This document shows positions 9,949-19,372 of a DNA stretch of 64,000 nt, piece by piece (within the stretch, counting starts at the first letter, position 1; each line of letters starts with the position of its first letter). The notes below the pieces were generated by a model that ran no database searches, was not told the DNA's origin, and worked only from the letters and a program-made list of their open reading frames with translations. The DNA comes from Acetobacter farinalis (GTDB taxonomy: Bacteria; Pseudomonadota; Alphaproteobacteria; Acetobacterales; Acetobacteraceae). The stretch lies in NCBI RefSeq assembly GCF_026240015.1, contig NZ_JAPIUX010000003.1, forward strand, positions 62,001-126,000, written 5' to 3'. The position numbers and the translations under genes were made by a program.

Positions 9949-12897
9949 TCAGGCCGGGATACGCGCGTCCAGCAAGGCTTTTGCCTCGGCCTCGGCCTCT
10001 CTCATCCCTTTGAGAAGACGGTCCCGGATTTCTTCCAGACGCTTCTTGTCGGTAATTTTCAGGCCGAACAGGTCCTTCACATAGAACACGTCCACCGCCC
10101 GCACCCCGTATGTGGTGATATGGGCTGATGCGATCTGAAGGTTTTCCTCGCTCATGGCCGCCGTGACATCATGCAGCAGGCCGGGTCTGTCCCGCCCGTT
10201 GATTTCAATCACGGTGTAGGCATTGGACGCACCGTTATCAATCACCACACGCGGCGGCACATGAATGGCGCGCATCCGCATAGGCATATGCCCGAACCCC
10301 GCCTGTGCAATTTCCGCGCCGATATCAATTTGCCCGCTCAGGGACTGCTCGATCAGCGAGCACAGCCGCGCCAGACGGTGTGTTTCTTCATAGGCACTGC
10401 CGGCTGTATCCTGAATCCAGAACGTATCCAGCGCCATGCCGTGCATCATGGTGTGAATGCGCGCATCCACAATGGACGCGCCCGCCAGCGCCAGCGCTCC
10501 GGCTATTTTGGAGAACAGGCCCGGTACGTCCACAGTATAGACCGTGACTTCCGTCACCCCACGCGCCGGCAGAGGCAGCACTTCCACTGTCAGCGGGGCA
10601 TCACGCGCGTCAGCATCCCGGATCAGGCGGGCGTGGCGTTTATGGGTTTCATGGTCAAAGGAGAGCCAGTACCCCGCATAGCCCAGCCCCAGGAACCGGT
10701 CGATATCCTGAGAGGAAACGCCATCTTCCGCCAGAATTTCAGCGGTAATCTCCTTGGCGTGGCGCACACGCACGTCACGCTCCGTGGTGGCCAGACCACC
10801 GGCCAGAACTTCCGCCACGCGCACATAAAGCTCACGCAGCAGCGTGGCTTTCCATGCGTTCCACACACGGGAGCTGACAGCGCGCATATCCACAATGGTC
10901 AGCAGCAGCAGAAGGCGCAGCCGCTCGGGTGACTGAACAATATCCGCGACATCCAGAATGGTCTTGGGGTCATCAATATCCCGCTGGAACGCCGTATGGC
11001 TCAGCAGCAGATGGTGCAGCACCAGCCAGGACACCGTTTCCGTTTCCTCGCCGGACATTCCCAGTTTCGGGCACAGGTCCGCCGCGATTTCAGCCCCGAT
11101 TTCGGAGTGATCTCCCCCGCGGCCCTTGGCAATATCATGCAGCAGGACAGCCATATACAGCGCCCGGCGGGAATGCAGCCCTTTGACAAGCTCATACGCC
11201 ACCGGAATTTCATCCGCCATGCGGCCCGCCATCACTTCGTCCATGATGCGGACAGCTTCTATCGTGTGCTCATCCACAGTGAACACATGATAGGTGTCAA
11301 ACTGCATCTGGCCGACAATGCGCGCCCAGTCCGGAATAAGCCGCCCGAAAATGCCGGTTTCATTCAGGATATGCAGCCAGTGCGCGTGGCCCGGAGGTGT
11401 ATGCTGTTCATAACCGGACGAGACAGACACCGCGCCCTCTTCCGCCACGCTGCTCTCACGCCGCCGCCGTGGTGGTTCCTGCGCCTCTGTTTCCCCGCAC
11501 AGCAGATCAAGAAAAATACGGGCGGCTTCCAGATTTTCCCGCAGGCTTATGGCGCGCCGCTCCCAGCGGATAAGCTGATGCCGGCCCAGCGGATGCAGGG
11601 GCCTGCGGCGCATACGCGCCCAGTCCAGCAACTGCATCATCTTGATCGGTTCCTGGTCGAACGAGATTCCGCGCTCAGGCAGAATCTGGCCATCCACCAG
11701 TGTGAACCCGGCCTCCCGCATGGCCTCATCCGCCTTGGCGGCTGTGGCGACCGGCCCTTGCGCCTGCCGCAGCACGGCAGGTTCGAGAACATGTGTCAGG
11801 CGCATGACTTCGCGCGCGGTCAGGAAGTAGTGGCGCATGAAGCGCTCCACCCCGTTCTGGCGGCCGTGACGGGTATAGCCCATCCGCGCGCCGATAACCG
11901 GCTGCATATCAAAGGTCAGGCGCTCTTCCGCCCGCCCCGCGACATAGTGAAGATGCAGGCGCACCGTCCATAAAAAGTCCCAGGAGCGGCGGGCGCGGGC
12001 GGCTTCCTGCTCTGTCAGCAGGCCCATCCAGATAAATTCCGGGGCCAGCAGATCCATCACATGGCGTGTGCCGAACGTGTTGCGGCACATCCAGTACAGT
12101 GTCTGCAAATCCCGCAGGCCGCCACGGCCTTCCTTGATATTGGGTTCCACCAGATAGGGGCTGTCCCCAAACCGGCGGTGCCGCTCCAGCCGCTCCCGCC
12201 TTTTATCCTGAATGAAGCCAGCCGCACCGGCTTCAACACACGCCACGATGTAACGGGCCTCAAACATGGCGAACAGGGCGGCATCCCCCGCCAGAAGGCG
12301 GGCATCCAGCAGGGCTGTGCGGACGGTGGTGTCCTTCCCGGCTTCCTCAATGCATTCATTGATCGTGCGGGTTGCGTGGCCGACTTTCAGGCCGAGGTCC
12401 CACAGGAAATAGAGCACATACTCCACCAGCCTGTGCGCGCTCTGCGCGTTTTCTTCCTCAGTCAGGAACAGCAGGTCAATATCGCTGAACGGAGCCAGCA
12501 TACCACGCCCGTAACCGCCGGTGGCCGCAACCACAAGCCGCCCGGCAGAGGGGATTTCCACCTCACCCTGCCCGGCATTGGTTTGTGTGCCGGTTGCACG
12601 CAGGGCCAGATCAACAATGCCGCGCAGCATGACATCCGTAAACGCTGCAATCTGCTTGGCGGCCTGTGCTCCCTTGAGCACATGCGCTTCAAACTGGCCA
12701 CGGATATCCGCCTGGTACCGACCAAGCTGGCGGCGAAAAATGGCCACGGCCTCATCCCGCTCAGGGATCGTGGCGTTTTCCGGTGTTGCATCCCGCAGCT
12801 CCCGCGCAAGGCAGGCGGCAAGCCCCTCCGGCGTGAGGGAGGCTAGGGTGGCGGCATCGGGCTGCTCGGGGGCAGCGTGTGCGGGGGAAGTCGACAT
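9949..12897 (-). CDS. glnD: Bifunctional PII uridylyltransferase/uridylyl-removing enzyme
   Basis: 982 residues. GlnD senses glutamine and adds or removes UMP on PII proteins, controlling nitrogen assimilation. The nucleotidyltransferase motif GGYGRGMLAPFSDIDLLFL lies near the N-terminus, an HD phosphohydrolase motif (LLHDIAKGRGGDHSEIG) lies in the middle, and two ACT domains form the C-terminus (EVTVYTVDVPGLFSKIAGAL and IEINGRDRPGLLHDVTAAM). An in-frame ATG at 12966 would overlap mutS; ATG 12897 (MSTSPAHAAP) is preferred, with AGGAG upstream but rather far (about 15 bases). The gene follows mutS directly, as in many alphaproteobacteria. Confidence 0.95.
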   Translation of the reverse strand: MSTSPAHAAPEQPDAATLASLTPEGLAACLARELRDATPENATIPERDEAVAIFRRQLGRYQADIRGQFEAHVLKGAQAAKQIAAFTDVMLRGIVDLALRATGTQTNAGQGEVEIPSAGRLVVAATGGYGRGMLAPFSDIDLLFLTEEENAQSAHRLVEYVLYFLWDLGLKVGHATRTINECIEEAGKDTTVRTALLDARLLAGDAALFAMFEARYIVACVEAGAAGFIQDKRRERLERHRRFGDSPYLVEPNIKEGRGGLRDLQTLYWMCRNTFGTRHVMDLLAPEFIWMGLLTEQEAARARRSWDFLWTVRLHLHYVAGRAEERLTFDMQPVIGARMGYTRHGRQNGVERFMRHYFLTAREVMRLTHVLEPAVLRQAQGPVATAAKADEAMREAGFTLVDGQILPERGISFDQEPIKMMQLLDWARMRRRPLHPLGRHQLIRWERRAISLRENLEAARIFLDLLCGETEAQEPPRRRRESSVAEEGAVSVSSGYEQHTPPGHAHWLHILNETGIFGRLIPDWARIVGQMQFDTYHVFTVDEHTIEAVRIMDEVMAGRMADEIPVAYELVKGLHSRRALYMAVLLHDIAKGRGGDHSEIGAEIAADLCPKLGMSGEETETVSWLVLHHLLLSHTAFQRDIDDPKTILDVADIVQSPERLRLLLLLTIVDMRAVSSRVWNAWKATLLRELYVRVAEVLAGGLATTERDVRVRHAKEITAEILAEDGVSSQDIDRFLGLGYAGYWLSFDHETHKRHARLIRDADARDAPLTVEVLPLPARGVTEVTVYTVDVPGLFSKIAGALALAGASIVDARIHTMMHGMALDTFWIQDTAGSAYEETHRLARLCSLIEQSLSGQIDIGAEIAQAGFGHMPMRMRAIHVPPRVVIDNGASNAYTVIEINGRDRPGLLHDVTAAMSEENLQIASAHITTYGVRAVDVFYVKDLFGLKITDKKRLEEIRDRLLKGMREAEAEAKALLDARIPA

Positions 12898-12947
12898 TGC
12901 GGTCGGAATCTGCTCCTGAGAGTCGTCTAAAATTGCGTAACCCGGGT

Positions 12948-15611
12948 TTAACTCTGGCCTGACCATCCATCTTCCCGCGCCGCTTCCTTACGAAGCTCAT
13001 ACAGGATGTCCAGCGCCGCGCGCGGTGTCAGAGTATCCGGGTCTACCTCTAACAGTCGCTTTCTTAACGTATTTTCGTCTTCTTGCGGTAATATCTTCTG
13101 CGTGTCGAACAGAGGCAGGGGTTTTGGCCCTGTTGCATGATCACGCTCCAGCTCACGCAGCAGCCGCCCGGCCCGGTCCACCACGGAAGGGGGCACACCC
13201 GCCAGCTTGGCAACATGCACGCCCCAGCTTTTCTTGGCCGATCCGGCCAGCACCTCGTGCAGAAACACAATCTGCCCACGCCATTCCCGCACCGCCATGG
13301 TGTGGGGAGAAAGGCGCGGCAGGGTATCAACCAGCCCCGCCAGTTCATGGAAGTGTGTTGCAAAAATTGCACGGCAGCGCACGGTTGAATGCAAAGCCTC
13401 CAGCACGGCCCAGGCGATGGCCAGACCATCGAGCGTTGCCGTGCCGCGCCCTATTTCATCCACCACCACCAGAGAGCGCGGGCCAGCCTGATTCAGGATG
13501 GCCGCTGTTTCCGTCATTTCCACCATGAAGGTGGAGCGGCCCCGTGCCAGATCATCCGAGGCCCCGACGCGGGAGAAAAGCTGATCCACAACCCCGACAT
13601 GAGCCTTTTCCGCTGAAACCGGAAAACCACCCTGCGCCAGCAGGACAGCAAGTGCTGTCTGGCGCAGGAAGGTGGATTTACCGGCCATGTTCGGGCCTGT
13701 GAGCAGCATGACGCGCCTGTCGGGCGAGAGATCACACCCGTTCGGCGTGAAGCGTGTGCCTTTGGGCAGCGCGGCCTCCACCACCGGGTGGCGGCACCCT
13801 TCCAGCACAAACGTGGTATCGTCCGTCACCACCGGACGGCACCAGTTCCCCCCGGCCGCCAGCATGGCGCAGGAGTGCAGCACATCCAGCACGGCCAGCG
13901 CGCGCGCCAGAACAGGCAGCGTCTCTTCCGCCAAAATCTGTTCGACAAGCACTGTAAAAACAGCTTTTTCCCGCGCCGCCGCCCGCTCTGCCGCCTCGGC
14001 AATGCGGGCATCAAGGGAGGAGAGTTCCTCTGTGGAAAAGCGGGCATTGCTGGCCGTGCCCTGCCGGAACATCAGATCATCCCGGTCCTTGATGCGCGCA
14101 CTGGCCGCAACCGGCACTTCAATCACATAGCCGAGCTGGGCGTGATGCTTGATCTTCAGGCTGGCCACACCGAATCGGGTGGCATACTCCGCCTGCAACC
14201 CGGCAATCACACGCCGGGAATTGTCCCTCAGGCTCCGGTAGCCATCCAGTTCGCCGTCATAACCGGGGGCAATCACCCCGCCATCCTCCAGCCGGGCGGG
14301 CAGATCCTCCGCCACGGCGCGCACCAGTTCGGCTTCCAGCTCCGGTGCTGCGCCAAGGCTGAGAGCCGCCCGGGCGAGATAAGGTGGCAGAGCCGCGTGG
14401 TCCGCCCCCAGAGCCGCGGCGGCGGCGCGCGCTGCGTGCAGGGCGTCCCGTATCGCCGCCAGATCACGCGGCTGGCCGCGCCCCAGAGAAAGGCGGCCCA
14501 GCGCGCGCGCAATATCCGGCGCTTTTTTAAGAGCATCCCGCAGGGCGGCACAGCAGGAGGGCGACTCGCGCAGCCAGCACCAGCCATCCTGCCGGGCCGC
14601 AATGCGGGAGACATCTGTCAGCGGGGCAGCCAGCCATTCCGCCACCATCCGCGCCCCGGCAGAGGTGACAGTCTGGTTCATGGCGGAGAACAGTGTGTGC
14701 TCCGTCCCGCCATCCCGCGCGCGCAGGATATCCAGACTGGCGCGGGTTGCCGGGTCAATCCCCAGAATGCCGCCATCCATCTGCGGGCTTGGATGCGCCA
14801 GACGCGGCAGCTTTCCAGCCTGACTGCGCTGCACATAGTCAACCGCAGCCGCCGCTGCCACAGCCTCTTCATCCGTGAAGGTGCCGAACGCATCCACACT
14901 GGCAACATCAAAGGCCGCGGCCAGACGCTGGCGGGCAGCCTCCACACCGGGGATCAGTACCTCCGGCGCACGAGCGGCCTCATGCTCACCCAGCGCCAGC
15001 CCCTTGGGGGCCAGAATTTCCGCAGGGTCCAGCCGCCCCAGCAGCGCCGCGAGCGACATCTGGGAAACACGCGCCGTTTCAAACAGGCCCGTCGAGACAT
15101 CAATCCACGCCGCCCCGATCATGGCAGTGGCCTGCGCGGGTGCTCCGGCAGCGTCTGCCGTCCGGCCCTTGCGCCCGCCGCCCACACCTTCGGCCAGCGC
15201 CAGAAGCAGGTTGGAGCGACCGGGTTCAAGCAATTCATCTTCCGTCAGAGTGCCCGGTGTCACCACCCGCACCACGGCGCGGGCCAGCGGGCCTTTGGGA
15301 GCGCCCTTGCCTTTTCGCGGGGCCTCCGTCTGCTCCGCGACAGCCACGCGAAAGCCCCGGCGAATCAGCCGCGCCAGATAGGCCGAAGCCGCGGCCACCG
15401 GCACGCCGCACATGGGAATCGGGTCACCCGCGTGGGTGCCACGGGCTGTCAGCGCGATATCAAGCGCTGCCGCCGCTGCCGTGGCATCATCAAAAAACAA
15501 TTCGTAAAAATCGCCCATGCGAAAAAACAGCAGGGCTTCAGGATTTTCGGCCTTCAGCGCAAACCATTGCGCCATGGCGGGCGTGGCACCCTCGGGAGAA
15601 TAACGCGTCAT
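12948..15611 (-). CDS. mutS: DNA mismatch repair protein MutS
   Basis: 887 residues. MutS binds mismatches and small loops and recruits MutL. The mismatch-binding domain has RMGDFYELFFDDA (the Phe-x-Glu wedge), followed by connector, lever and clamp regions. The ATPase domain has Walker A TGPNMAGKST, then DDLARGRSTFMVEM, VVDEIGRGTATLDG and ATHFHEL. The start at 15611 gives MTRYSPEGATPAMAQW, the normal N-terminus. Its end lies about 50 bases from the preferred glnD start, so the two are probably co-transcribed. Confidence 0.97.
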   Translation of the reverse strand: MTRYSPEGATPAMAQWFALKAENPEALLFFRMGDFYELFFDDATAAAAALDIALTARGTHAGDPIPMCGVPVAAASAYLARLIRRGFRVAVAEQTEAPRKGKGAPKGPLARAVVRVVTPGTLTEDELLEPGRSNLLLALAEGVGGGRKGRTADAAGAPAQATAMIGAAWIDVSTGLFETARVSQMSLAALLGRLDPAEILAPKGLALGEHEAARAPEVLIPGVEAARQRLAAAFDVASVDAFGTFTDEEAVAAAAAVDYVQRSQAGKLPRLAHPSPQMDGGILGIDPATRASLDILRARDGGTEHTLFSAMNQTVTSAGARMVAEWLAAPLTDVSRIAARQDGWCWLRESPSCCAALRDALKKAPDIARALGRLSLGRGQPRDLAAIRDALHAARAAAAALGADHAALPPYLARAALSLGAAPELEAELVRAVAEDLPARLEDGGVIAPGYDGELDGYRSLRDNSRRVIAGLQAEYATRFGVASLKIKHHAQLGYVIEVPVAASARIKDRDDLMFRQGTASNARFSTEELSSLDARIAEAAERAAAREKAVFTVLVEQILAEETLPVLARALAVLDVLHSCAMLAAGGNWCRPVVTDDTTFVLEGCRHPVVEAALPKGTRFTPNGCDLSPDRRVMLLTGPNMAGKSTFLRQTALAVLLAQGGFPVSAEKAHVGVVDQLFSRVGASDDLARGRSTFMVEMTETAAILNQAGPRSLVVVDEIGRGTATLDGLAIAWAVLEALHSTVRCRAIFATHFHELAGLVDTLPRLSPHTMAVREWRGQIVFLHEVLAGSAKKSWGVHVAKLAGVPPSVVDRAGRLLRELERDHATGPKPLPLFDTQKILPQEDENTLRKRLLEVDPDTLTPRAALDILYELRKEAAREDGWSGQS

Positions 15612-15657
15612 TTCCTTATCATACGGGCGTCATCCGCCGGGGCAACAGGCGTTCCGG

Positions 15658-17634
15658 TTACATCTTAACAAGTTTGCACAAAGCCTGAGCCACAGCCTCC
15701 ACCGGGAGCCGCCACGGTGCAGCCCCCTCCCCCGGCTCGGGCTGTGAAAACAACCGGAGACTCGGGTACCACAGATTTTCCGCCCGCCCGTCCGGCAGAT
15801 GCCGGGTTGAGCCTTCCGCCCACCGCCAGTCCCCCCCAAACCGGTTCAGCAACCAGACAGGTTTACCCAGCACTCCCGCCAGATGCGCAATGGCTGTATC
15901 CACCGTGATCACCAGATCAAGCCCGGCAATGACATGGGCCGTGGCCAGCATGTCCCCTTCCGGCAGCGGCGTTAGCGGAAACGGAGGAACATCGCTCCCC
16001 TCTGCATGCTGCAACGGCTGAGGAGATTGCAGGGACTGAAACACCACCCCCGGCACATCCGCCAACGGCGCAAGGCAGGCCAGCGGCATGGAGCGCCGGC
16101 GGTCAAACCGATACCCGGGGTTCCCGGCCCAACAGAGGCCCACCCGGAGAAGGCTTCCCTCCGTCCCGGTGCCCGCGTTCCTCTCTGGGCGTGTTTCCGG
16201 GCCGGTTTCCGGACGCATGGCACCGGGTTCGGGCAGACCGCGCTCGCTTCCCGGCAGACTGAACGCCATCCGCCACGGATACGGCGTATCCAGCCCCAGA
16301 CGCGCAGGCAGGCTGAGCAGGGAGCAACTGGCCACCGCCCCGAAGGCGCGGGCCGTCTGCCCTTTGCGCAGCAGTGTCACACGCCCTTCCCGCACGCTCT
16401 CTTCCTGCGCGACCAGCGCACGCAGCCCCTCCGGCACGGATAGCAGAACCGGCGCGCGCGCCAGAGCCGGTTCCACATACCGCAGGAACTGGAGCGTATC
16501 GCCCAGCCCCTGCTCGGCATACAGCAGAACAGGCTGGCCGCCTGTGTCTGCTCCATCCCAAGGTGGCAGATCTTCGGTCTGACTGGCGGGCAGCAGGGCC
16601 TGCCGCGCCTCAAACGCCTGCCAGCCTTCCTGAAAGCGGCCTTCCGCCAGCAGTAACGTGCCCAGATTAAAGCGCGCCCGTGCCCGGTCCTGTTCCGGCG
16701 CGTCCGAGGCCTCAGCCTGCCGGAAGAGCGCCTCCGCCGCCTGCCGTTGCCCGAGGTCCGCCAGAACGGTTCCGTAATTCACCGCCAGCCGTGCATCCTG
16801 CCTGCGGAGCGCATGGGCCGCGCCCAGTTCCCGCTCGGCGTCATCCAGCGCTCCCAGAGCCATCTGCACCAGCCCGAGATTACTGCGCGTTTCAGGGGCA
16901 TCAGGCACGCGACGGGCCGAGTCTTCCAGCACGCTCCGCGCCTGCTCAAACTCCCCTTTGGCAAACAAGGCGGCCCCAAAATTCGCCAACGCAGCAGCAT
17001 CCTGCGGGAAGGCCGCCGCCACAGCGCCAAAAAACGGTTCGGCATCCCGCAAGCGCCCCGCCCGCTCAAGAAGCAGCGCATGCTGATTTTGTGCAAAGCT
17101 GTTTTCAGGCGCCAGACGCAGGGCTTTTTCCGAAACAGACAAGGCTTCAGCACCCTGCCCGTGCCGCGCCAGAAAAGCGGCAAGGGCGAGATGTTTTTCA
17201 CAGTCCAGCGGCCGCAGCCTTAATGCCGTGCGCAAGGCCAGCTCTGCGTCGGGCACACGGTTCTGCGCTTCCAGCACGGCGGCCATGGCCTCATGCGCCC
17301 GCGGGTCTCTGGGCGTTGTCATCACCGCGACATGGGCCGCCGCACGGGCGGGTTCATCATGCCCCTGCGCCAGCAGCGCGTGAGCCAGCGTAATGTGAAA
17401 ATGCCCCTCCGGCCGAAGCCCGATAGCCCGCCCGGCCAGAGCAACCGCCGCCTGCATATCCCCCCCGGCACGGGCAACACAGGCCATGGCGTGCCAGGCT
17501 TCAGCATCGGACGCATCCTCACGCAGAAGCGCGCGCAGCATGGCCGCGGCCCGTTCCGCATCCCCGGCGGAAAGAAGGGCCAGCGCCTGCGTGACCGTAT
17601 CCTCCTGCTCCGCCATCCCGTTTCTGTGGGGCAT
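15658..17634 (-). CDS. TPR-repeat protein with C-terminal glycosyltransferase-like domain
   Basis: 658 residues. Tandem tetratricopeptide repeats fill about residues 10-320 (for example RSNLGLVQMALGALDDAERELG, and ARARFNLGTLLLAEGRFQEGW). The C-terminal part resembles the GT9/GT41-like fold of TPR glycosyltransferases: YAEQGLGDTLQFLRYV, LCWAGNPGYRFDRRRSMPL and GLDLVITVDTAIAHLAGVLG followed by KPVWLL. Such proteins may glycosylate surface or flagellar proteins or act in polysaccharide assembly; the substrate is unknown. An in-frame ATG six codons later (MAEQEDTV) is an equally plausible start. The gene lies 46 bases upstream of mutS on the same strand. Confidence 0.82.
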   Translation of the reverse strand: MPHRNGMAEQEDTVTQALALLSAGDAERAAAMLRALLREDASDAEAWHAMACVARAGGDMQAAVALAGRAIGLRPEGHFHITLAHALLAQGHDEPARAAAHVAVMTTPRDPRAHEAMAAVLEAQNRVPDAELALRTALRLRPLDCEKHLALAAFLARHGQGAEALSVSEKALRLAPENSFAQNQHALLLERAGRLRDAEPFFGAVAAAFPQDAAALANFGAALFAKGEFEQARSVLEDSARRVPDAPETRSNLGLVQMALGALDDAERELGAAHALRRQDARLAVNYGTVLADLGQRQAAEALFRQAEASDAPEQDRARARFNLGTLLLAEGRFQEGWQAFEARQALLPASQTEDLPPWDGADTGGQPVLLYAEQGLGDTLQFLRYVEPALARAPVLLSVPEGLRALVAQEESVREGRVTLLRKGQTARAFGAVASCSLLSLPARLGLDTPYPWRMAFSLPGSERGLPEPGAMRPETGPETRPERNAGTGTEGSLLRVGLCWAGNPGYRFDRRRSMPLACLAPLADVPGVVFQSLQSPQPLQHAEGSDVPPFPLTPLPEGDMLATAHVIAGLDLVITVDTAIAHLAGVLGKPVWLLNRFGGDWRWAEGSTRHLPDGRAENLWYPSLRLFSQPEPGEGAAPWRLPVEAVAQALCKLVKM

Positions 17635-17760
17635 ATGCTTTCTTCCGTTCTGTCAGGCCGTCTTTGGCGGACGGACCATCTTCGCAAAAATTTCCGTCCT
17701 GCGAAGGGATGCACTACGCTGTGGCTCAGCCTTGCCACCTACAGGATCAGACCTTAGCTG

Positions 17761-19266
17761 ATGAATAAAGCCTATCAGAGCCTTGAGCGCCATTTTGCCC
17801 GCCTGTCCTCCCTCAATGATGCCATCGGTATTCTGTGCTGGGACAAGGAAGTCATCATGCCGCACGGCGCGGCGGAACGCCGGGCTGAAAATCTGGCCAT
17901 GCTGGAAGGGCTGCGGCATGAAATTCTCACCGCCCCCGAAATGGCGGAGCTTCTTGCCTCGGCAGATGCCGGAGATGATGTCTGGCGCCGCGCCAATCTG
18001 GCGGAAATGCAGCGCCTGCACACCCACGCCACAGCCCTGCCGGGAGATCTGGTGGAAGCCAGCGCGCAGGCCACGGCTCGCAGTGAAATGGTCTGGCGCG
18101 AGGCCCGCCAGAACAGTGATTTCAAGACGTTTCTGCCGTATCAGCAGGAAGTTCTGAACCTTACGCGGCAGATTGCCACAGCCAAAGGCGAGGCTCTGGG
18201 CCTCTCCCCCTATGATGCCCTGCTGGATTCGTTCGACCCCGGCACCCGCCAGACGGACATCGACCCGATTTTCACCCGCCTTGGCGCGGAACTGCCCGGC
18301 CTGATTGCCGCCGTGCTGGAAAAGCAGAACAGCCTGCCTGCCCCCACCCCACCGCAAGGTCCCTTTCCGGTGCCGCAGCAGGAAGCGCTGGGCCGCGAGC
18401 TGATGCAGCAGCTTGGCTTTGACATGACCCGCGGCAGGCTGGACGTGAGCCTGCACCCCTTCTGCGGCGGGGCCACGCATGATGTGCGACTGACCACGCG
18501 CTATGAAGAAGCGGACTTCCTGCCCGCCATGATGGGTGTGCTGCATGAAACAGGTCATGCCCTGTATGACATGGGCCTGCCTGCGGACTGGCTTTCCCAG
18601 CCTGTGGGGCAGGCTGGCGGCATGACGCTGCATGAAAGCCAGTCCCTGATGATTGAAATGCAGGTGTGCCGCTCCCGCGCTTTTGTGGAGTGGGTCGCCC
18701 CCCTGCTGCGCGCGAGATTCGGCACCACAGACGCCACACCGGGCTGGCAGACGGAAACCCTGCACCGCCTGATGACGCATGTTGAACCCGGCTTCATCCG
18801 CGTGGATGCGGATGAGGTGACCTACCCCGCGCATATCCTTGTTCGCTACGAGCTGGAAACCGCGATGATCAACGGGGACCTTGCCCTGAAAGACCTGCCC
18901 GCCGCCTTCAATGACAGACTCCACACCCTGCTCGGCCTGACCGTGCCGGATGACCGGCGCGGCTGCCTGCAGGATATTCACTGGCCGGAAGGGCTGTTTG
19001 GCTATTTCCCCTGCTACGCCATGGGCGCACTGGCCGCCGCACAGCTCCGCACGGCCGCCTTCGGGCAGGACAGCCGGATTGCCCCCGCCGTGGCGCAGGG
19101 TGATTTTGCCCCCCTCATGCAGTGGCTGCGCACCACTATCCACAGCCGCGCCAGAAGCGCCTCCATGCCCGAGATTATTGAAGACGCCACAGGCGCGCCG
19201 CTGGGGGCGGAGGCCTGGCAGGCGCATATCCGCCGCCGGTATCTGGACCGCGCGCCAGACGCCTGA
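17761..19266 (+). CDS. M32 family metallocarboxypeptidase (carboxypeptidase Taq type)
   Basis: 501 residues, the usual size. M32 enzymes are cytoplasmic zinc carboxypeptidases with broad specificity. The zinc motif is HETGHALYDMG (HExxH), followed downstream by the conserved HESQSLMIEMQVCRS segment that supplies the third ligand Glu, and by VEPGFIRVDADEVTYPAHILVRYELE, here given in pieces: DADEVTYPAHIL and RYELE. The N-terminus (LNDAIGILCWDKEVIMPHGA) also fits the family. It is divergent from the TPR gene and begins a plus-strand run of seven genes. Confidence 0.95.
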   Translation: MNKAYQSLERHFARLSSLNDAIGILCWDKEVIMPHGAAERRAENLAMLEGLRHEILTAPEMAELLASADAGDDVWRRANLAEMQRLHTHATALPGDLVEASAQATARSEMVWREARQNSDFKTFLPYQQEVLNLTRQIATAKGEALGLSPYDALLDSFDPGTRQTDIDPIFTRLGAELPGLIAAVLEKQNSLPAPTPPQGPFPVPQQEALGRELMQQLGFDMTRGRLDVSLHPFCGGATHDVRLTTRYEEADFLPAMMGVLHETGHALYDMGLPADWLSQPVGQAGGMTLHESQSLMIEMQVCRSRAFVEWVAPLLRARFGTTDATPGWQTETLHRLMTHVEPGFIRVDADEVTYPAHILVRYELETAMINGDLALKDLPAAFNDRLHTLLGLTVPDDRRGCLQDIHWPEGLFGYFPCYAMGALAAAQLRTAAFGQDSRIAPAVAQGDFAPLMQWLRTTIHSRARSASMPEIIEDATGAPLGAEAWQAHIRRRYLDRAPDA

Positions 19267-19355
19267 AATCCTGCCCGCCGTCCGCTTTCTTCGCAGGGCT
19301 CTTCAACGGGTTCCTGCGGCCATGCGCAGAACGCGGTTGTCGGGTTTACTCAAAA

Positions 19356-19372
19356 GGGGGGAAACTCCCCCC
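19356..19372 (+). promoter_or_regulatory. GC hairpin covering the ribosome binding region
   Basis: Six G (19356-19361), a 5-base loop and six C (19367-19372) sit immediately before the ATG at 19373. The G run is also the only Shine-Dalgarno-like sequence for that start. Pairing would hide it. Either translation begins further in (ATG 19388 or 19415), or the structure limits initiation. Confidence 0.4.

Noticed and set aside
13788..15668. Long open frame antisense to mutS, and similar ones opposite ppc, thrC, the M32 gene and the kinase/regulator genes
   Set aside because: High-GC codon use on the true strand leaves antisense frames open. Their composition is Arg/His/Pro/Gly-rich with no domains.
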